From a virus, in the IMG/VR virus record IMGVR_UViG_3300008107_000063, positions 1 through 64,000 of that record: a DNA stretch of 64,000 nt; one strand, 5' to 3'. Of this stretch, positions 55,001-63,998 are shown piece after piece (position 1 is the stretch's first letter; the number at the start of each line of letters is the position of its first letter). The position numbers were made by a program, and so were the translations under genes. The notes under the pieces were generated by a model. That model was given only the letters and a program-made list of their open reading frames with translations, did not search any database and was not told where the DNA came from.

Positions 55001-56415
55001 ATTGGAAGTTTTCCGTCCGCTATATCCTGAACAGGGAACCATTGCGCTCTCAGCGCGTCATCTCCAGCCTTAAAGGCAGCGTCTGGAGATACAAACAACG
55101 CAGTACCACTGACCTCTACGCCTTTTGTAAAGCGCACATCCCAGTCTGGTGCTGTTATTGTTCCTATCTGCTTAACGCGCGCATCTGTCGGACTTACTTT
55201 TAGTCCTACTTCCTCTTCTAGTTCACGCAATGCTGTCTCTAGTGCGGTTTCGCCAGGGTCAGCAAACCCTCCAGGGAGAACCCATGCACCGGTATCGTCT
55301 TTGTGTGGACCGAACGCTCTTTGTATAAGAAGAACCATTAGCGCCCCCGTATCAGGGTCGCGACTAAATATTGCCGTATCTGACGCTTTCTGTGGGACGC
55401 CCTTATCAAGGTCTAGTGCATATTGGTTAATTTTGCCTTCAATAGTGTCGTAAACAGTGCTGCGTATGTCGCTTATCTTGTGTGAGTCCAGCGTCATAAA
55501 ATCACGCAATTCATTACTCACGCCGTTAGCAATTAGCTCCTGAATCTCAGGCATTTGCTCCCATGGACGAGGATAATTTTTAGATATAACGCTTGTTTCT
55601 GCGCCCTTGGCTTTTTCACTGGCCAATAAACCTAATTCATCTGATTTGAAAGGTCCGTCGATAACATTTTTTGTATCTGCATCTACAAGATAAAGACCTT
55701 CTACTGGCTTAAAAACGCTGTCTTTCAGAGTTATTTGTTCAAGCTTGTAGTTCTGCTTTTTCTTGCCCCTGAAAGGCGAGGTCATCCGGAAACTATTTCT
55801 AGCTGTTAAATATTCTCGCTGCCATCTCTCAGGGTTGTATCTTGCAACTCTGCTAGCGTTGCTTAGCGTTCTCCTCAATCCCATCTGACCAGAAATCGTT
55901 GGTCGCGTTGCATCCATAGACGAACGGAATGCATTTATTATTGCTTCGTCTGGGGAGACGGTGGAAGCACCGCGTGTTCTGTTCGGCAGCGGTGCAGTCA
56001 CATCTTTTGATACGGCAACGACAAAGTCTGGATTTGAGTAGAGGGCTCTAAAGTAGTCTTTCTCCACCGGTGATAGATGTTTAAAGTAGTCAACGTTCTC
56101 GGGGTTCATTAATGCAGCAAATGAATGCTCATTAGATGCTCCAAGGAACTTCCCACTTCCTCCAGAAAATGCCGTCCTCATTGCTCTTGTAATTGGCATT
56201 TCGTCAGAATCGTAGCCAAGCAGCATTGATGAAGGTTTGTTTTTGCGGCGTCCCGAAACAAGTACGCGAGCTGCTTTCCGTGAATATTCATCGTAAAGGT
56301 TCGGCCCACCGCTTCGCATGAAGCCAGATATTCCCATGCCTCGACCCTCTTGCCGCGCCCCCTCTATGGTTCTTTTTACTTCACGAAGCTGCTGGACTCG
56401 AGAATCTGCTAGCAA
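49081..56415 (-). CDS. Giant modular protein, 2444 aa, with ISGRM tags between enzyme domains
   Basis: Start uncertain: TTG 56415 or ATG 56337 (residue 27). Tags of consensus [IV]SG[RKQ]M are at residues 29 (ISGFM), 174 (ISGQM), 606, 940 (ISGKM), 1145, 1407, 1843, 1861 (ISGRE), 2130 (VSGRM), 2138 (ISGRI) and 2302 (ISGSM). Between them: a Nudix hydrolase (about 325-480, box GGFADPGETALETALRELEE plus EVG), tandem HTH-like helices (620-900), a DnaJ domain (1155-1225, RVLHPDVNN), a zeta-toxin-like P-loop kinase (1470-1690, GGPAGSGKTT), a GNAT-like fold (about 1900-2060, QQQGLGIGTAL), a second GNAT (2165-2290, SPDSKRKGIASTLL) and a C-terminal HTH. Overlaps the upstream giant gene by 35 nt. The domain set looks like effector cargo; I infer it is made with the virion. 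Confidence 0.75.
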   Translation of the reverse strand: MLADSRVQQLREVKRTIEGARQEGRGMGISGFMRSGGPNLYDEYSRKAARVLVSGRRKNKPSSMLLGYDSDEMPITRAMRTAFSGGSGKFLGASNEHSFAALMNPENVDYFKHLSPVEKDYFRALYSNPDFVVAVSKDVTAPLPNRTRGASTVSPDEAIINAFRSSMDATRPTISGQMGLRRTLSNASRVARYNPERWQREYLTARNSFRMTSPFRGKKKQNYKLEQITLKDSVFKPVEGLYLVDADTKNVIDGPFKSDELGLLASEKAKGAETSVISKNYPRPWEQMPEIQELIANGVSNELRDFMTLDSHKISDIRSTVYDTIEGKINQYALDLDKGVPQKASDTAIFSRDPDTGALMVLLIQRAFGPHKDDTGAWVLPGGFADPGETALETALRELEEEVGLKVSPTDARVKQIGTITAPDWDVRFTKGVEVSGTALFVSPDAAFKAGDDALRAQWFPVQDIADGKLPIGFGHVAWIKNAMALEVDDPANYGPDYESLRTGLDRVERATRARNKELIEISNSWRKELNKGRAKADKIKLFDEKNLGSYSAWELAPSDDMMRLGSISRMRLMGREVTPESIAADVERTRENRLSRVGSNFGPSISGRMGEGFENNMNDMHLRGMSSDEIKNKLRQENGVSEEDINRYVLYSGIQLSKTSDNVSASERKMFDEMISSGGSIRDLAKKNKISFTEAMDVVVKVESSIGNREPAINAALRKAIMNDSFISGAEKAAMVQRLHGASRASVAKFMGMSVERYGEVEASIIDNLKARNPKMFKSAGAWSSNPESLFAEQDIFMRYVHGKQPLNRIAEDLGMTEKMVDGIVKRYARWKNSNAPLERAAIKQSISQFGSALNAGEIQMMRRLSDGENIFQFSERTNMPKKAAIRMYNSAMRKMHMESGVSPLSRNFDANIYKAIPKEWISPSFLFEKNPPKATRAISGKMSDVAKSANKFNAEKRSYMTSPMSALREKVKDIRQEMRDQIQNLSSTSAYMHPVFGGQEGIDKMAALGAYIKRTIDESVLEAVVDAARKSGSRFSGDREEIAKRAMNKARKSLMEDLWMKREMIDFSLDMHEMIESASWPWRMWQPDSPEWQRHRNIPELMETYKTNTPKGRQAYINAGFYMPLGDNEMFEFLNAVEENNSISGRMSNPRQWAQSRDLYDIIGVSETATDEELKKAFRAKSRVLHPDVNNSPDATEQFKELGFAWETLSNSRLRNQYDSWRAGRTSRQSSSARPNNTDIADDDIDVSQYTDQDLYLYDDKGRLWPRHNANRDDWPTAPFTQSTVFPQRQWVEKEFDEWSDWTRHGIQPSRPAGSALWGEGRGTRDLGGDGEIDDDGQGGPGPSSGPRGPFNPTSGSPANAYFVEQQVRRDLGPDATDEEVLAELIRRMTGGGRGPSMSSSPGSISGRMSSSFPPLDDSVQKRLGLQNLPSSYDQSELTKQHPKLTFDVYKANIGEPSVEVTTTFGGKSNVSKYRYDNVYRPIIDALVAGVQRPTGGKRKFVSVGGPAGSGKTTDRKTGAHNIPTPGFALHVDADEIKTLLPEARALHAAGNPMWANAVHEESRVIADLALQEAISQGLDVVYDSTGQYNSGFETLQAARSAGYDIVMHYNTATPDALAESLERRSLTDPRSLPGHFNSAVMGRNRQIMPSVAKAADEFYLWDSTDISSRRLLASKPSASSPLEIKHEDAYVYADFDEATQKVKRGGRPTARLFQNRYAAESPEGKAIESFDAGQSIEDIASSSDMSKDRIFNVVTTGVIDPNMQYRPPVQPSSRPLISPEKKIDDFVSDDALESTWKSLTPAQQSIVKDVLNKTPGAMDAFENEELPMDIIIWAAQNGDISGRMSSAGIKKSAENQAISGRERSAARKARQLIANKGKYSEIKKAMKEAFTGVIVGNKDYIDRTKTNRGNEFNVIPIDVKVTNTGDGGYDRGGYTIPANKTRIEISGLVFPKHLGTNPSQLNDNNSLASFDRVLYFDDNSAEAEHKGMVVKFQQQGLGIGTALNARNEEIYRELGISEISLYGDNYSPEGLFGASHWPRNGYYWYDEDAKNKFLKKLSESVNDIFRGKLGDSERKTRDEIRALIKKSRKDKFGEGVTPEELLAWEDDGVTLPDTRIRYRRAVEPVSVSGRMGGSISGRITQPAEGWESFNSRREMRNAPKYRGKPWKDVKESLGGEPWPFKGQASQFDKKGPPGFSYFKGTGNGLQPGQWVDCLLWRDEKGILKGIVYHYPQDLPLEKKGNVNIFISPDSKRKGIASTLLSEAIKRYNVDLRQQRYSEEGARFVNQFVRRLPENSGGQISGSMATRYDKDRYSKEDVQDAILDVYGRGLQVADALEALRNEYDILMDRTDWTARLTRMRKAGILESYRLPNKEQTARKIKKSLTQKFVDKRIREVQRLIKSRPNLTHKEIAEIINTMPIPDGVNVARMTTGNVTNILRKGA

Positions 56416-59400
56416 GACCTTCGTTTCCGTATTTACGTGCGTGAAGCTGATGAGCCTTTAGTGTTCCCTGCAGCGGACCTACATATTCGCGAGTAATTTC
56501 ACCATTTTCGTTTCGCTCGATGTAACCCCAGTTTTGTCTCCACCAGCGATATATGCGGTTAGCATGGCGTGCCCGACTTATTTGTGTTGGGTCATAACCT
56601 TCATCAAACGCCTGAGGCCATCCCCTCGTGTCGTCATCAGTTACTTCGCCAGTGTATGGCTCCTGATAGAGGGCTTTTGCTCTACGGCTTGGGCTGTCAG
56701 TTATGGTCCCATCTGGTTCCATAAATATTGCGCGACGAGCGGTTGGAACAGGATATGACTCAGCAAGGTCAAGAGCGGCTTTTCTTAACCGAGCATCATG
56801 TCCGCGTTCAATTCTGTATGCCTGGTCAGCAAACCATTTCTTTCTTTCTGTTTCTTCAATCAGACCATCAATAGAGCTAATGATTTGTTGTGGGCTTTGG
56901 CCGCTAAATAGACGGGTTAGGTCGTCACGCAAGCGCTCAAGCTGGCTTCTCCTAAACGCCTCTTGACGCGCTGTATCAGAATTGAAAGCCTGGTCTGCTG
57001 CATTGAGAAGTTTTGTTACATCTGAAGTTTTGATGTTGTTATCTATTGCGTACTGTGTTGCTGCAGCTTTAACCAAGTCACGCAAATCAATTGGCTGAGG
57101 AGGCCTATTTGTGTCCGGCTGGTCTGCACCAAAAATAATCAGTTCATGGCTTATTTCTTGCGGAGTTCTTCCTGATTGAAGAAGGTTCCAAACCTGCTCT
57201 CGAGCTTTGCGAGAATCTTGTCCAGTTCCCGTAACGTAAAGCTCGCGGGCTTCCTTTGCAGCCTCTACAAACTGGTTCTGTAGCTGTAGTGCACCCCAGT
57301 CGTCATAAACACCAAGTGCTGGGTCATACTGGCGACTTGCAGTTGCATAAGAGCCTTTTGACGATGCTTGTTTTCCTTGTTTATTTAGAATTCGCTGGAA
57401 CATGCGCAATGCAGAGTCCCAGTTGATGTTCCTTGGTATAAAAGGTATGCCCTTGCGAAGTCTTGGTCCGCCCGGGTCGGAAAGTCCAACTCCATCACCT
57501 TGTATTCCACCAAGGTTTGGTGTTGGCATCTGTCCTGAGCTTGATGGGGTCGGCGGCATTGTTCCCATTGCTTGTCCGACAAAATAATCAATTAATTCGG
57601 GCGGGAGGTCAATGTATCTTTGGTCGATATGACCGTTGTGTGGGTCTGTCCACTCACTTGGCTTTAGTATTTCGAGAAGGTCAGCTTGAAACTGTTTCGG
57701 CGCATACTTGAGAATCAATTCTTCTAGTTCGTCAAGTGGGATTAGGGTTACGCCGTCGTCTTCGACGTTGTCCGGGTGTTGAGCCCACGTTGCTGGGTCG
57801 TCGGTTACGCCAAGCTCTTCGGGGGAACCGTGTTCTGTGTTCCATACCCAATCTTCATCGAGAACACCAAACTCATCACGTATTGGGCGCTCAGGCTGCG
57901 GTTCTTCAAACTCTTCGTCTTCTTCTGGCTCTTGAATCCATCCTGCCTCAAGACCAACCTGTGTCCATTGCTGATACTCTGCATTCAAAGCGTCTATGGC
58001 GTCTTTAGCTTCTAGTTCTCCGCCTTCTCTATAGACGCGTTCTGCTTCTGCGGCCCTCTCCTGTATGTCTTCTGACCAGTTCTCCCATTCAGGCTTGGTG
58101 ATTGGACCCCATTCTGGGTGGAAGCCAATGTCATTGTTTTCCAACAAAAACATGATGTAATCATCTGCTGTTACTGGGTCTTCAAAACTAAGCGCCCTAC
58201 GTCCGCCAGCCCATCTTGGCATTTGCCTCGGGTCGTCTAAAGGCTGCAACGGTATAGACGAATCTAAAGGCTTTCCAGCTTCGTAGTCAGCTATTAGTTT
58301 TGCTAGTTCTTCATCTAGGGCATCAAGCGCATTTTGTGTTGCCTGCTGTTGAGCCGGGGTCATGGTTCCCTGAGCAACACCAGCGGCAAGTTTTTCTTGA
58401 AGAACTCTTCTTCTTGCTTCCAGGCTCATCGCATCGTCGCCGGCCATATATGCAAGATTGTCCAGCAGGCGCAGCGGTGAATTTTCTTGGCCCGGTTGAG
58501 AAATTCTCTGGGCAACATCAATTACACCAGCAGCATCGAGCTTTGTTGGGTCGACCATCTCTGGCAGTATGTAGCGATTAAACAGTTCTTCAATGTCTTC
58601 ATTAGAGAGTACGTCAACATCAAGACGTGACAAAGTCCCATTCGGTGCCATTTTTTTGTACTCATCAAGGAAGCTTCTAACGAGAGGACGTTTGATTTGT
58701 GCTGCTGCAGCAACTTCAGACGGAAGAAGCGGAAGTTCATCTTTTCTTGGAGGTTTAATGGCTACGTTCGCTGCTTTGAGCGCGTCATTATGACCCTTGA
58801 ACAGCTTGTCTAAATCTTGGTCAGATAGGTCAAGGATTGCTCTTGCTGCAGTTGCGGCATCAGGATACTTGGCAATATGTGTCTGCATTTCAGGTGATAA
58901 ATTAACCCTTGCAGTACTTAGGGCTTCATCGAAGAGGAACCTCTTACGCCACTGACCGGCTTTCCACTGTGCTTTTTCTTGGTTTTTCCACTGTGAGTCT
59001 GGGCCAGACGGTGTTGCCATGCGTCCTGATATCCCACCCATGCGGCCGGAAATAGCGTCAAACCTTTCAAACGCCCTAGCTGTTGCCTCTATGTCTCTGC
59101 TTATTCTTCCAACGCGTCGCTCTCCACGACGTTCTGCTCGTTCGGCCGTGGAAGTAATTCTTCTAGCTGGCTGTATGGCTGTTCTCGGAGTCTTGTATCT
59201 ACTAACGAAACCATCGGGAAGATTGTTTGCTCGGGCAAAAGTCTTAGTCATTTCTCCTTGTTTCGTGCGCGACGGCACAAAACCAAGAACTACATCTGAC
59301 TTTCCGTCTGGGTCAAGACCATTTGACACATTGTTAAATAGGTCGTTTACCGCCCTGTCGTTTAGTCTTTGGCGCTTTAAGTCATTGTCTTTAAACGCCC

Positions 59401-60838
59401 ATGAAACAAGTGAGCCCCAGTTGTTAACTTTTCCTCTAGAAACCGCTTCCATTGCCTCGTCTTTAACAGCTCCAAAACTGTTAACAGCAGCAAAAAGTTT
59501 GGGGTTATTTTTGCGAAAAGCACTGATGCGCTTTTTGCGTCGAGACTTTTGTCTTTCTACTGATTCACGAACGTCGTTAGCAAAAAGTCCGTTCTGTTTT
59601 GCAAATTCACCGTAAGAAAGACCGGAAGCTTTTTGCGTATCGAGCAACCTCTGGGCATCGTCTTCTGTCCATTTATCAGCATCTTCTGGGAGCCAATTAA
59701 GTTTAGATTCGCGTACTTTTTCAGCCTTTGGTTTTGGCAATCTTTCTGGTCGCTGGAGCAACTGCCTACGAGGCTGAGGTTTTTCTTCCGGTGTTGGCGC
59801 TTGCGTCCTTTGAGGCCGCATTCTTGGCACCCACCGACTCGGTCTTCCGCCCGGGGTTGGGTCAATTACACCGCGACCACGGTTAATTGTGGGAATTCCT
59901 TCAAGAACTAAGCCGTCTAGGTCTTCGTCTCTCGCTGTTGCGGGATTCATATCCTGTCCGGTTGCTCCCAATCTAGGACGCAACGCACCAGGAGTTCTAA
60001 GAGTTCTTCTGGAAGAACGACGAGATAATGCCTTTTCCTCTATCAGACCATCGATTGATTTTGTTTCGATGCCGTCATAAAACTCAACGTGTTTTACGCC
60101 CCTAACTGAACGTTTGCGTGCCGTTCTTGCCGCATCCGTATTAGGGACAAACTGTTCTCCGCTGCGAGAACCCTGTATTTTCTTCCTGTTGGTAGCCGCT
60201 CTTTGCGCCGGTGTCAGCTTTGACCACGCTTTAGCTGGCAAGTATCTTCTGGTGTAGCTACCTCTGCGAGCTTTTTTACCGTCGCTCGTGGTCCATTTTT
60301 CTTTAGTCCACGAAGAGAGCGAACGTTGCGTTTTGCTTTTTCCGCCAGTCTTGTATCCGCCACCTGCTTTTTTATACGCCTGAGCGAGCATTTGCGCTTT
60401 TCTTGCAGACCACTGTCCGGGGGCTCCACCCTCAGAGCCAGCCATAATTCGCTGCTTGATTCTCTCGCGCAATTCCGGCTTTGTGTAGTTATTTTTTTTG
60501 CTTGCTTTCGTTTCGACAGCTTCTTCTAAAGTCTTCTTTGCAAGCTTGCCTCGGCCGGTGATTTGCCTGATATCTCTTTCCAGCTGCTGGCGTCGGAACC
60601 TACGACCAGAAACACCTATCCCGCTATATTTTCTGTAGTCGGACTCATTGGTGCATGGCATCCATGACTCTCCGCCTGAGCGGTTTAGATATCTTCTAAT
60701 CCCAATACATCCAAGACGTCGCGCAGCAACTCTGGCCGATTCTGGGTCAGAGAAAACGTCCGGGTCGGTAGTGCGCACTCTGCGCGGAGCCCCAAGAACG
60801 TCTTTTTGCTCAATGTCTATGTTCTGCGTATCAGTCAT
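56381..60838 (-). CDS. Giant protein, 1485 aa, basic N-terminus and double ISGRM tag
   Basis: Basic N-terminal third (RRLGCIGIRRYLNRSGGES; KTLEEAVETKASKKN) with VSGRR at residue 76. Two adjacent tags at 596 and 603 (ISGRM-GG-ISGRM) split the protein; the second half is helical and acidic with Pro/Asp stretches (EPEEDEEFEEPQPERP). SIDGLIEE occurs twice, near 265 and 1325. No catalytic domain recognised. In the operon it follows the small gene at 60859 and precedes the 2444-aa gene. Possibly a scaffold or internal head protein. Confidence 0.65.
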   Translation of the reverse strand: MTDTQNIDIEQKDVLGAPRRVRTTDPDVFSDPESARVAARRLGCIGIRRYLNRSGGESWMPCTNESDYRKYSGIGVSGRRFRRQQLERDIRQITGRGKLAKKTLEEAVETKASKKNNYTKPELRERIKQRIMAGSEGGAPGQWSARKAQMLAQAYKKAGGGYKTGGKSKTQRSLSSWTKEKWTTSDGKKARRGSYTRRYLPAKAWSKLTPAQRAATNRKKIQGSRSGEQFVPNTDAARTARKRSVRGVKHVEFYDGIETKSIDGLIEEKALSRRSSRRTLRTPGALRPRLGATGQDMNPATARDEDLDGLVLEGIPTINRGRGVIDPTPGGRPSRWVPRMRPQRTQAPTPEEKPQPRRQLLQRPERLPKPKAEKVRESKLNWLPEDADKWTEDDAQRLLDTQKASGLSYGEFAKQNGLFANDVRESVERQKSRRKKRISAFRKNNPKLFAAVNSFGAVKDEAMEAVSRGKVNNWGSLVSWAFKDNDLKRQRLNDRAVNDLFNNVSNGLDPDGKSDVVLGFVPSRTKQGEMTKTFARANNLPDGFVSRYKTPRTAIQPARRITSTAERAERRGERRVGRISRDIEATARAFERFDAISGRMGGISGRMATPSGPDSQWKNQEKAQWKAGQWRKRFLFDEALSTARVNLSPEMQTHIAKYPDAATAARAILDLSDQDLDKLFKGHNDALKAANVAIKPPRKDELPLLPSEVAAAAQIKRPLVRSFLDEYKKMAPNGTLSRLDVDVLSNEDIEELFNRYILPEMVDPTKLDAAGVIDVAQRISQPGQENSPLRLLDNLAYMAGDDAMSLEARRRVLQEKLAAGVAQGTMTPAQQQATQNALDALDEELAKLIADYEAGKPLDSSIPLQPLDDPRQMPRWAGGRRALSFEDPVTADDYIMFLLENNDIGFHPEWGPITKPEWENWSEDIQERAAEAERVYREGGELEAKDAIDALNAEYQQWTQVGLEAGWIQEPEEDEEFEEPQPERPIRDEFGVLDEDWVWNTEHGSPEELGVTDDPATWAQHPDNVEDDGVTLIPLDELEELILKYAPKQFQADLLEILKPSEWTDPHNGHIDQRYIDLPPELIDYFVGQAMGTMPPTPSSSGQMPTPNLGGIQGDGVGLSDPGGPRLRKGIPFIPRNINWDSALRMFQRILNKQGKQASSKGSYATASRQYDPALGVYDDWGALQLQNQFVEAAKEARELYVTGTGQDSRKAREQVWNLLQSGRTPQEISHELIIFGADQPDTNRPPQPIDLRDLVKAAATQYAIDNNIKTSDVTKLLNAADQAFNSDTARQEAFRRSQLERLRDDLTRLFSGQSPQQIISSIDGLIEETERKKWFADQAYRIERGHDARLRKAALDLAESYPVPTARRAIFMEPDGTITDSPSRRAKALYQEPYTGEVTDDDTRGWPQAFDEGYDPTQISRARHANRIYRWWRQNWGYIERNENGEITREYVGPLQGTLKAHQLHARKYGNEGLASRFSSPAAS

Positions 60839-60858
60839 GTGTTTTGTAAAGATTTCTT

Positions 60859-61065
60859 CTACTCTGGTTTAGTATCTGCGATAAATTCGTCAACGACTGT
60901 CCAAACTGGATTAGAGGCAACAACGGACGATAAGTTAATTATTCCACCTTTTTCGCCGTTCCTGAGTATGTATCCAAAGTAGACAGGAGAATTTCCAACC
61001 ATGACGGAATGGGTTTTAAACATTTTTTGTCTCCCACCTGGCCCGGTGGCAAATAGCTCAATCAC
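60859..61065 (-). CDS. Hypothetical 68-aa protein
   Basis: GTG start overlapping the upstream stop (GTGA). Beta-rich: FKTHSVMVGNSPVYFGYIL then VWTVVDEFIADT. Between two giant genes. No function recognised. Confidence 0.5.
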   Translation of the reverse strand: MIELFATGPGGRQKMFKTHSVMVGNSPVYFGYILRNGEKGGIINLSSVVASNPVWTVVDEFIADTKPE

Positions 61066-63998
61066 GGCCTCACCACCTCTTCGCCAGCATTTGTTATATC
61101 ACTGAGCAGAACAACGGGAATGTTAAGAGATTCTGCAATTTTGGATATCTGAATAAATCCTTCATAATCCATAATGTCATCGGGAAATTCATCTGCTGCT
61201 TCCTCATAACCATCGTCGTCCTGCATCAGAATCATCCCATCAGGACCAAATGGAGGAAAATCAATATCCCCCCATCTAAAGTCGGTGTCGTCAACGACAA
61301 TGTATTGAATGTCTTCCAGAGTTATCTTTGAATGAATTTGAGCTTCTGCATATTTGGACCTACCTATGGCACTCTTGTCGTCTGCGCTATTTGATACATC
61401 TCGGCCACGCTCGATAAGAGAGATAATGTCGGCTGCTGAAACCCTTGTAAAGGGGGTGTCAGAAGTAAGCCTTTGTCCAAAAAGCCCATGCTGTGACGGG
61501 TTCTTTAACGTTGAAGCTGTTGACATCAAGGACAGTGAGTCAATTTCTGTCCAAGTAACCTTTTCATTCATATCGGGGTTTAGGACAATTCTTATGGGTC
61601 CGTACTGGTTAGTGTTTTTTATTGCGTCTTCTGTCATCCCGCCGACGTGCAAAATTCCGTAAGCAGGCCTCTTCCCCTTATATGAGGGGAGGATTCCGAA
61701 CATCGCAAATTCTGCTGCGGCCCGAGCTGAAGTGTTGACATTGCCTTGGCTGGTGTTTGTTTCAAATAGCGTTTTAAACTCGTTATCAGCAAACATATTT
61801 AAAACAGCATTAATAGGCATGGCCACAGATACTTGCGACTCTTTCATTAGGTTTTCGTATCCAATATCGTCTATCGACTCATAATCGCTAGGAGATGTAG
61901 AAAGCAGGCCAGCGCCTATGGCAGAGTTCCACCAGTCAAGTGTGTCTTGGTTCGCCCTACGTCTATCGCTAATACCCATACGTTGCATGTTGTTGATTTT
62001 TAACCCTGCGTGTATGGCCCGCATTGCTAGTCCGCTGGCTATGTCATTTACTTCTTGACTTAGGTCGCTTGTCATACTTCCCCCTGAACCAAATCCAGGA
62101 ACACGAGAAATAAGGCCACGAAGCACTTGCATTGTGTTGCCGCCACGACCGTCAGGGTCTTCACGCGGTATGTCAGAGAAGCGGGTCATTGTGTCGGCCA
62201 TGTCTCCTACGAAATTTCTTATGAAGTCCCTATGACCGTCGTCTAGTTCAAAATCTTCACCAAAATCACCCAAGGCCATTATCTTGGAAACAGTTGCTCC
62301 AATCCATCCTCCGAGCCAACCTCTGAATTCCGATGCTGCATCGCGACCAGCGGTATCTTTAGAGCCCATGTAGAAGTCTGGATTTGTTTGTAGGTAACTA
62401 GCAAACCCAAGCTCCAATACCTTGTCCGTCAGCCCATTGACTAATTCTTTTATTTCTGGGTGATACGAACCTGGTACGAGCCACTCCAGTGGTGCGCCGG
62501 TATTGCGCGCATCCAAGACGTTGTCTACAGGGTTAGGCCTAACGTCGTACCCTTCATGTTTCGATGTGAAATGGTTCCCTAAATGCTCTGGCGTGTCGGG
62601 GTCGTATTCAAGGTCTTTCGCTTCTATGTCATTTTCTGGGGTATTTCCCATTTTCCCAGAAATTTGTCCTCTAGCTATTCTGTTGCTGAGTTTGCTCTGC
62701 AACATCGGCTTTGCTGCGGATGTCCGCATTGAGGAATCCTGAACAAATGAATCAATGAAATTTTTAGAATCTGCGTCACTTACTACGCTCACATCGGCAT
62801 TTTCGCTTATTAGTTTTTCTATAAATTCGTCAGCTAATTCTTCAATCAGGGACACCGTTTCGTCATCAACGGAGGGCATTAAATCTATTTGGGAGAAATT
62901 ATCTCCTCTCCCCCAGTCCCTGTTTTTGAATTCTTCTTGAAGCAAGCCTCTAATAAAACTAGGAGATGTTCGTATTTGTTGCCTTATTTCATCAGGTAGC
63001 TTTGATTGCAGTCGCGAATCTAAAAGATATGCAAGGCGTTCTTCGCTGCGAGGTTTTTCTTGTTCAAGAATATTTGATACTTGTTGTTTGATTAAGTTGG
63101 AAGCCCATCTAGCATTTTCTGTTAGGTCTACCCAATCGTTCCCAGTATTGGTGCTGGATTTTCCTGATGAGTCTGTTAGGGGCTTAACCATTGTTTCGGC
63201 AACTTCGTCAACCTCGTTACCAAAATGAGAGTACAATGCATCTCGTAGCGCTATAACTCTACGCCGGTATTCATTTAAAAGCTTTTCTTTATCATTGTTG
63301 AAAGCAAGTCTTACGCCAACGTCTTTGCCGTTTTTTTGTGCTGTTACAAATGGATTTCTAATCCAAGCTTCAAAGTGTTCATAGAATGTATCAGGGCTAA
63401 TTGTTTCTGCAAGATGAGATAACAGCTGTTTTGCTGATGCTCCTTCTGCAGCAGACGCACCAGGGCTGCCGGAGAAAGAAATCCAGCTTCCATATTGGTC
63501 CCCCATTTTAGGGTGTTCTTGTGGGACGAGTGAAATTCCAAGTTCACGCAATTGATTCTTTACTGCAGCAATCCAGGAGTGAGTTCCCCCAGAATAATTC
63601 CCAGGCTCGTTACCCCCACCAAATTTTGCCCATCCCACTTTTTTTCTATTTTTAGGATGAGTATTGGGAAATTTGCCAAATACTGATAAGTAGTAAAGCC
63701 TTGACTCTTCATTTTTCCAGTCAAATGTTAGGTTGGTGCCGTCCGCCTGTTCGTTTTCTTTGTCGCGGCGTTCCCACAGCTCATCGAAAGCTGGCGAACC
63801 ATATTTTACAGTTCTTTCTGAACCAGCCCTAATAGAAGAAGCTGATGGAGATATACTTTTACCCCCGCTGCCACCGGCTTTACGGAACCCAACTGTCGCG
63901 GAGCGTCTTCCGCCTCCGTCTTGCCTAACCCATAACTTTCCATCAAATTTCCATATTCTTGTATCTTCTGGGTCATCTGAAGAGAAAGTGTCGCCTTG
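61062..63998 (-). CDS. Giant protein with ISGKM tag and ADP-ribosyltransferase-like C-terminus, 5' end outside window
   Basis: The frame is open to the right edge (at least 979 residues); the GTG at 63638 is internal, since coding continues upstream (RLYYLSVFGKFPNTHPK, then GGWAKFGGG-like text). ISGKM lies at 62649-62663. The C-terminal 220 residues (RPAYGILHVGGMTEDAIKN, YGPIRIVLNPDMNEKVTWTE, YAEAQIHSKITLEDIQYIVV) follow the DUF3626/ART pattern, with an E-x-Q near the end. Suggests a toxin-like NAD-using effector. Middle part unassigned. Confidence 0.65.
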   Translation of the reverse strand, partial: QGDTFSSDDPEDTRIWKFDGKLWVRQDGGGRRSATVGFRKAGGSGGKSISPSASSIRAGSERTVKYGSPAFDELWERRDKENEQADGTNLTFDWKNEESRLYYLSVFGKFPNTHPKNRKKVGWAKFGGGNEPGNYSGGTHSWIAAVKNQLRELGISLVPQEHPKMGDQYGSWISFSGSPGASAAEGASAKQLLSHLAETISPDTFYEHFEAWIRNPFVTAQKNGKDVGVRLAFNNDKEKLLNEYRRRVIALRDALYSHFGNEVDEVAETMVKPLTDSSGKSSTNTGNDWVDLTENARWASNLIKQQVSNILEQEKPRSEERLAYLLDSRLQSKLPDEIRQQIRTSPSFIRGLLQEEFKNRDWGRGDNFSQIDLMPSVDDETVSLIEELADEFIEKLISENADVSVVSDADSKNFIDSFVQDSSMRTSAAKPMLQSKLSNRIARGQISGKMGNTPENDIEAKDLEYDPDTPEHLGNHFTSKHEGYDVRPNPVDNVLDARNTGAPLEWLVPGSYHPEIKELVNGLTDKVLELGFASYLQTNPDFYMGSKDTAGRDAASEFRGWLGGWIGATVSKIMALGDFGEDFELDDGHRDFIRNFVGDMADTMTRFSDIPREDPDGRGGNTMQVLRGLISRVPGFGSGGSMTSDLSQEVNDIASGLAMRAIHAGLKINNMQRMGISDRRRANQDTLDWWNSAIGAGLLSTSPSDYESIDDIGYENLMKESQVSVAMPINAVLNMFADNEFKTLFETNTSQGNVNTSARAAAEFAMFGILPSYKGKRPAYGILHVGGMTEDAIKNTNQYGPIRIVLNPDMNEKVTWTEIDSLSLMSTASTLKNPSQHGLFGQRLTSDTPFTRVSAADIISLIERGRDVSNSADDKSAIGRSKYAEAQIHSKITLEDIQYIVVDDTDFRWGDIDFPPFGPDGMILMQDDDGYEEAADEFPDDIMDYEGFIQISKIAESLNIPVVLLSDITNAGEEVVRP

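Noticed and set aside
56381-56415. Programmed frameshift joining the 1485-aa and 2444-aa frames
   Set aside because: The overlap is only 35 nt with no slippery heptamer or clear downstream structure; separate translation from TTG or ATG is simpler.
59019-59615. 198-residue + strand frame
   Set aside because: Antisense to the 1485-aa gene; no start signal or family.
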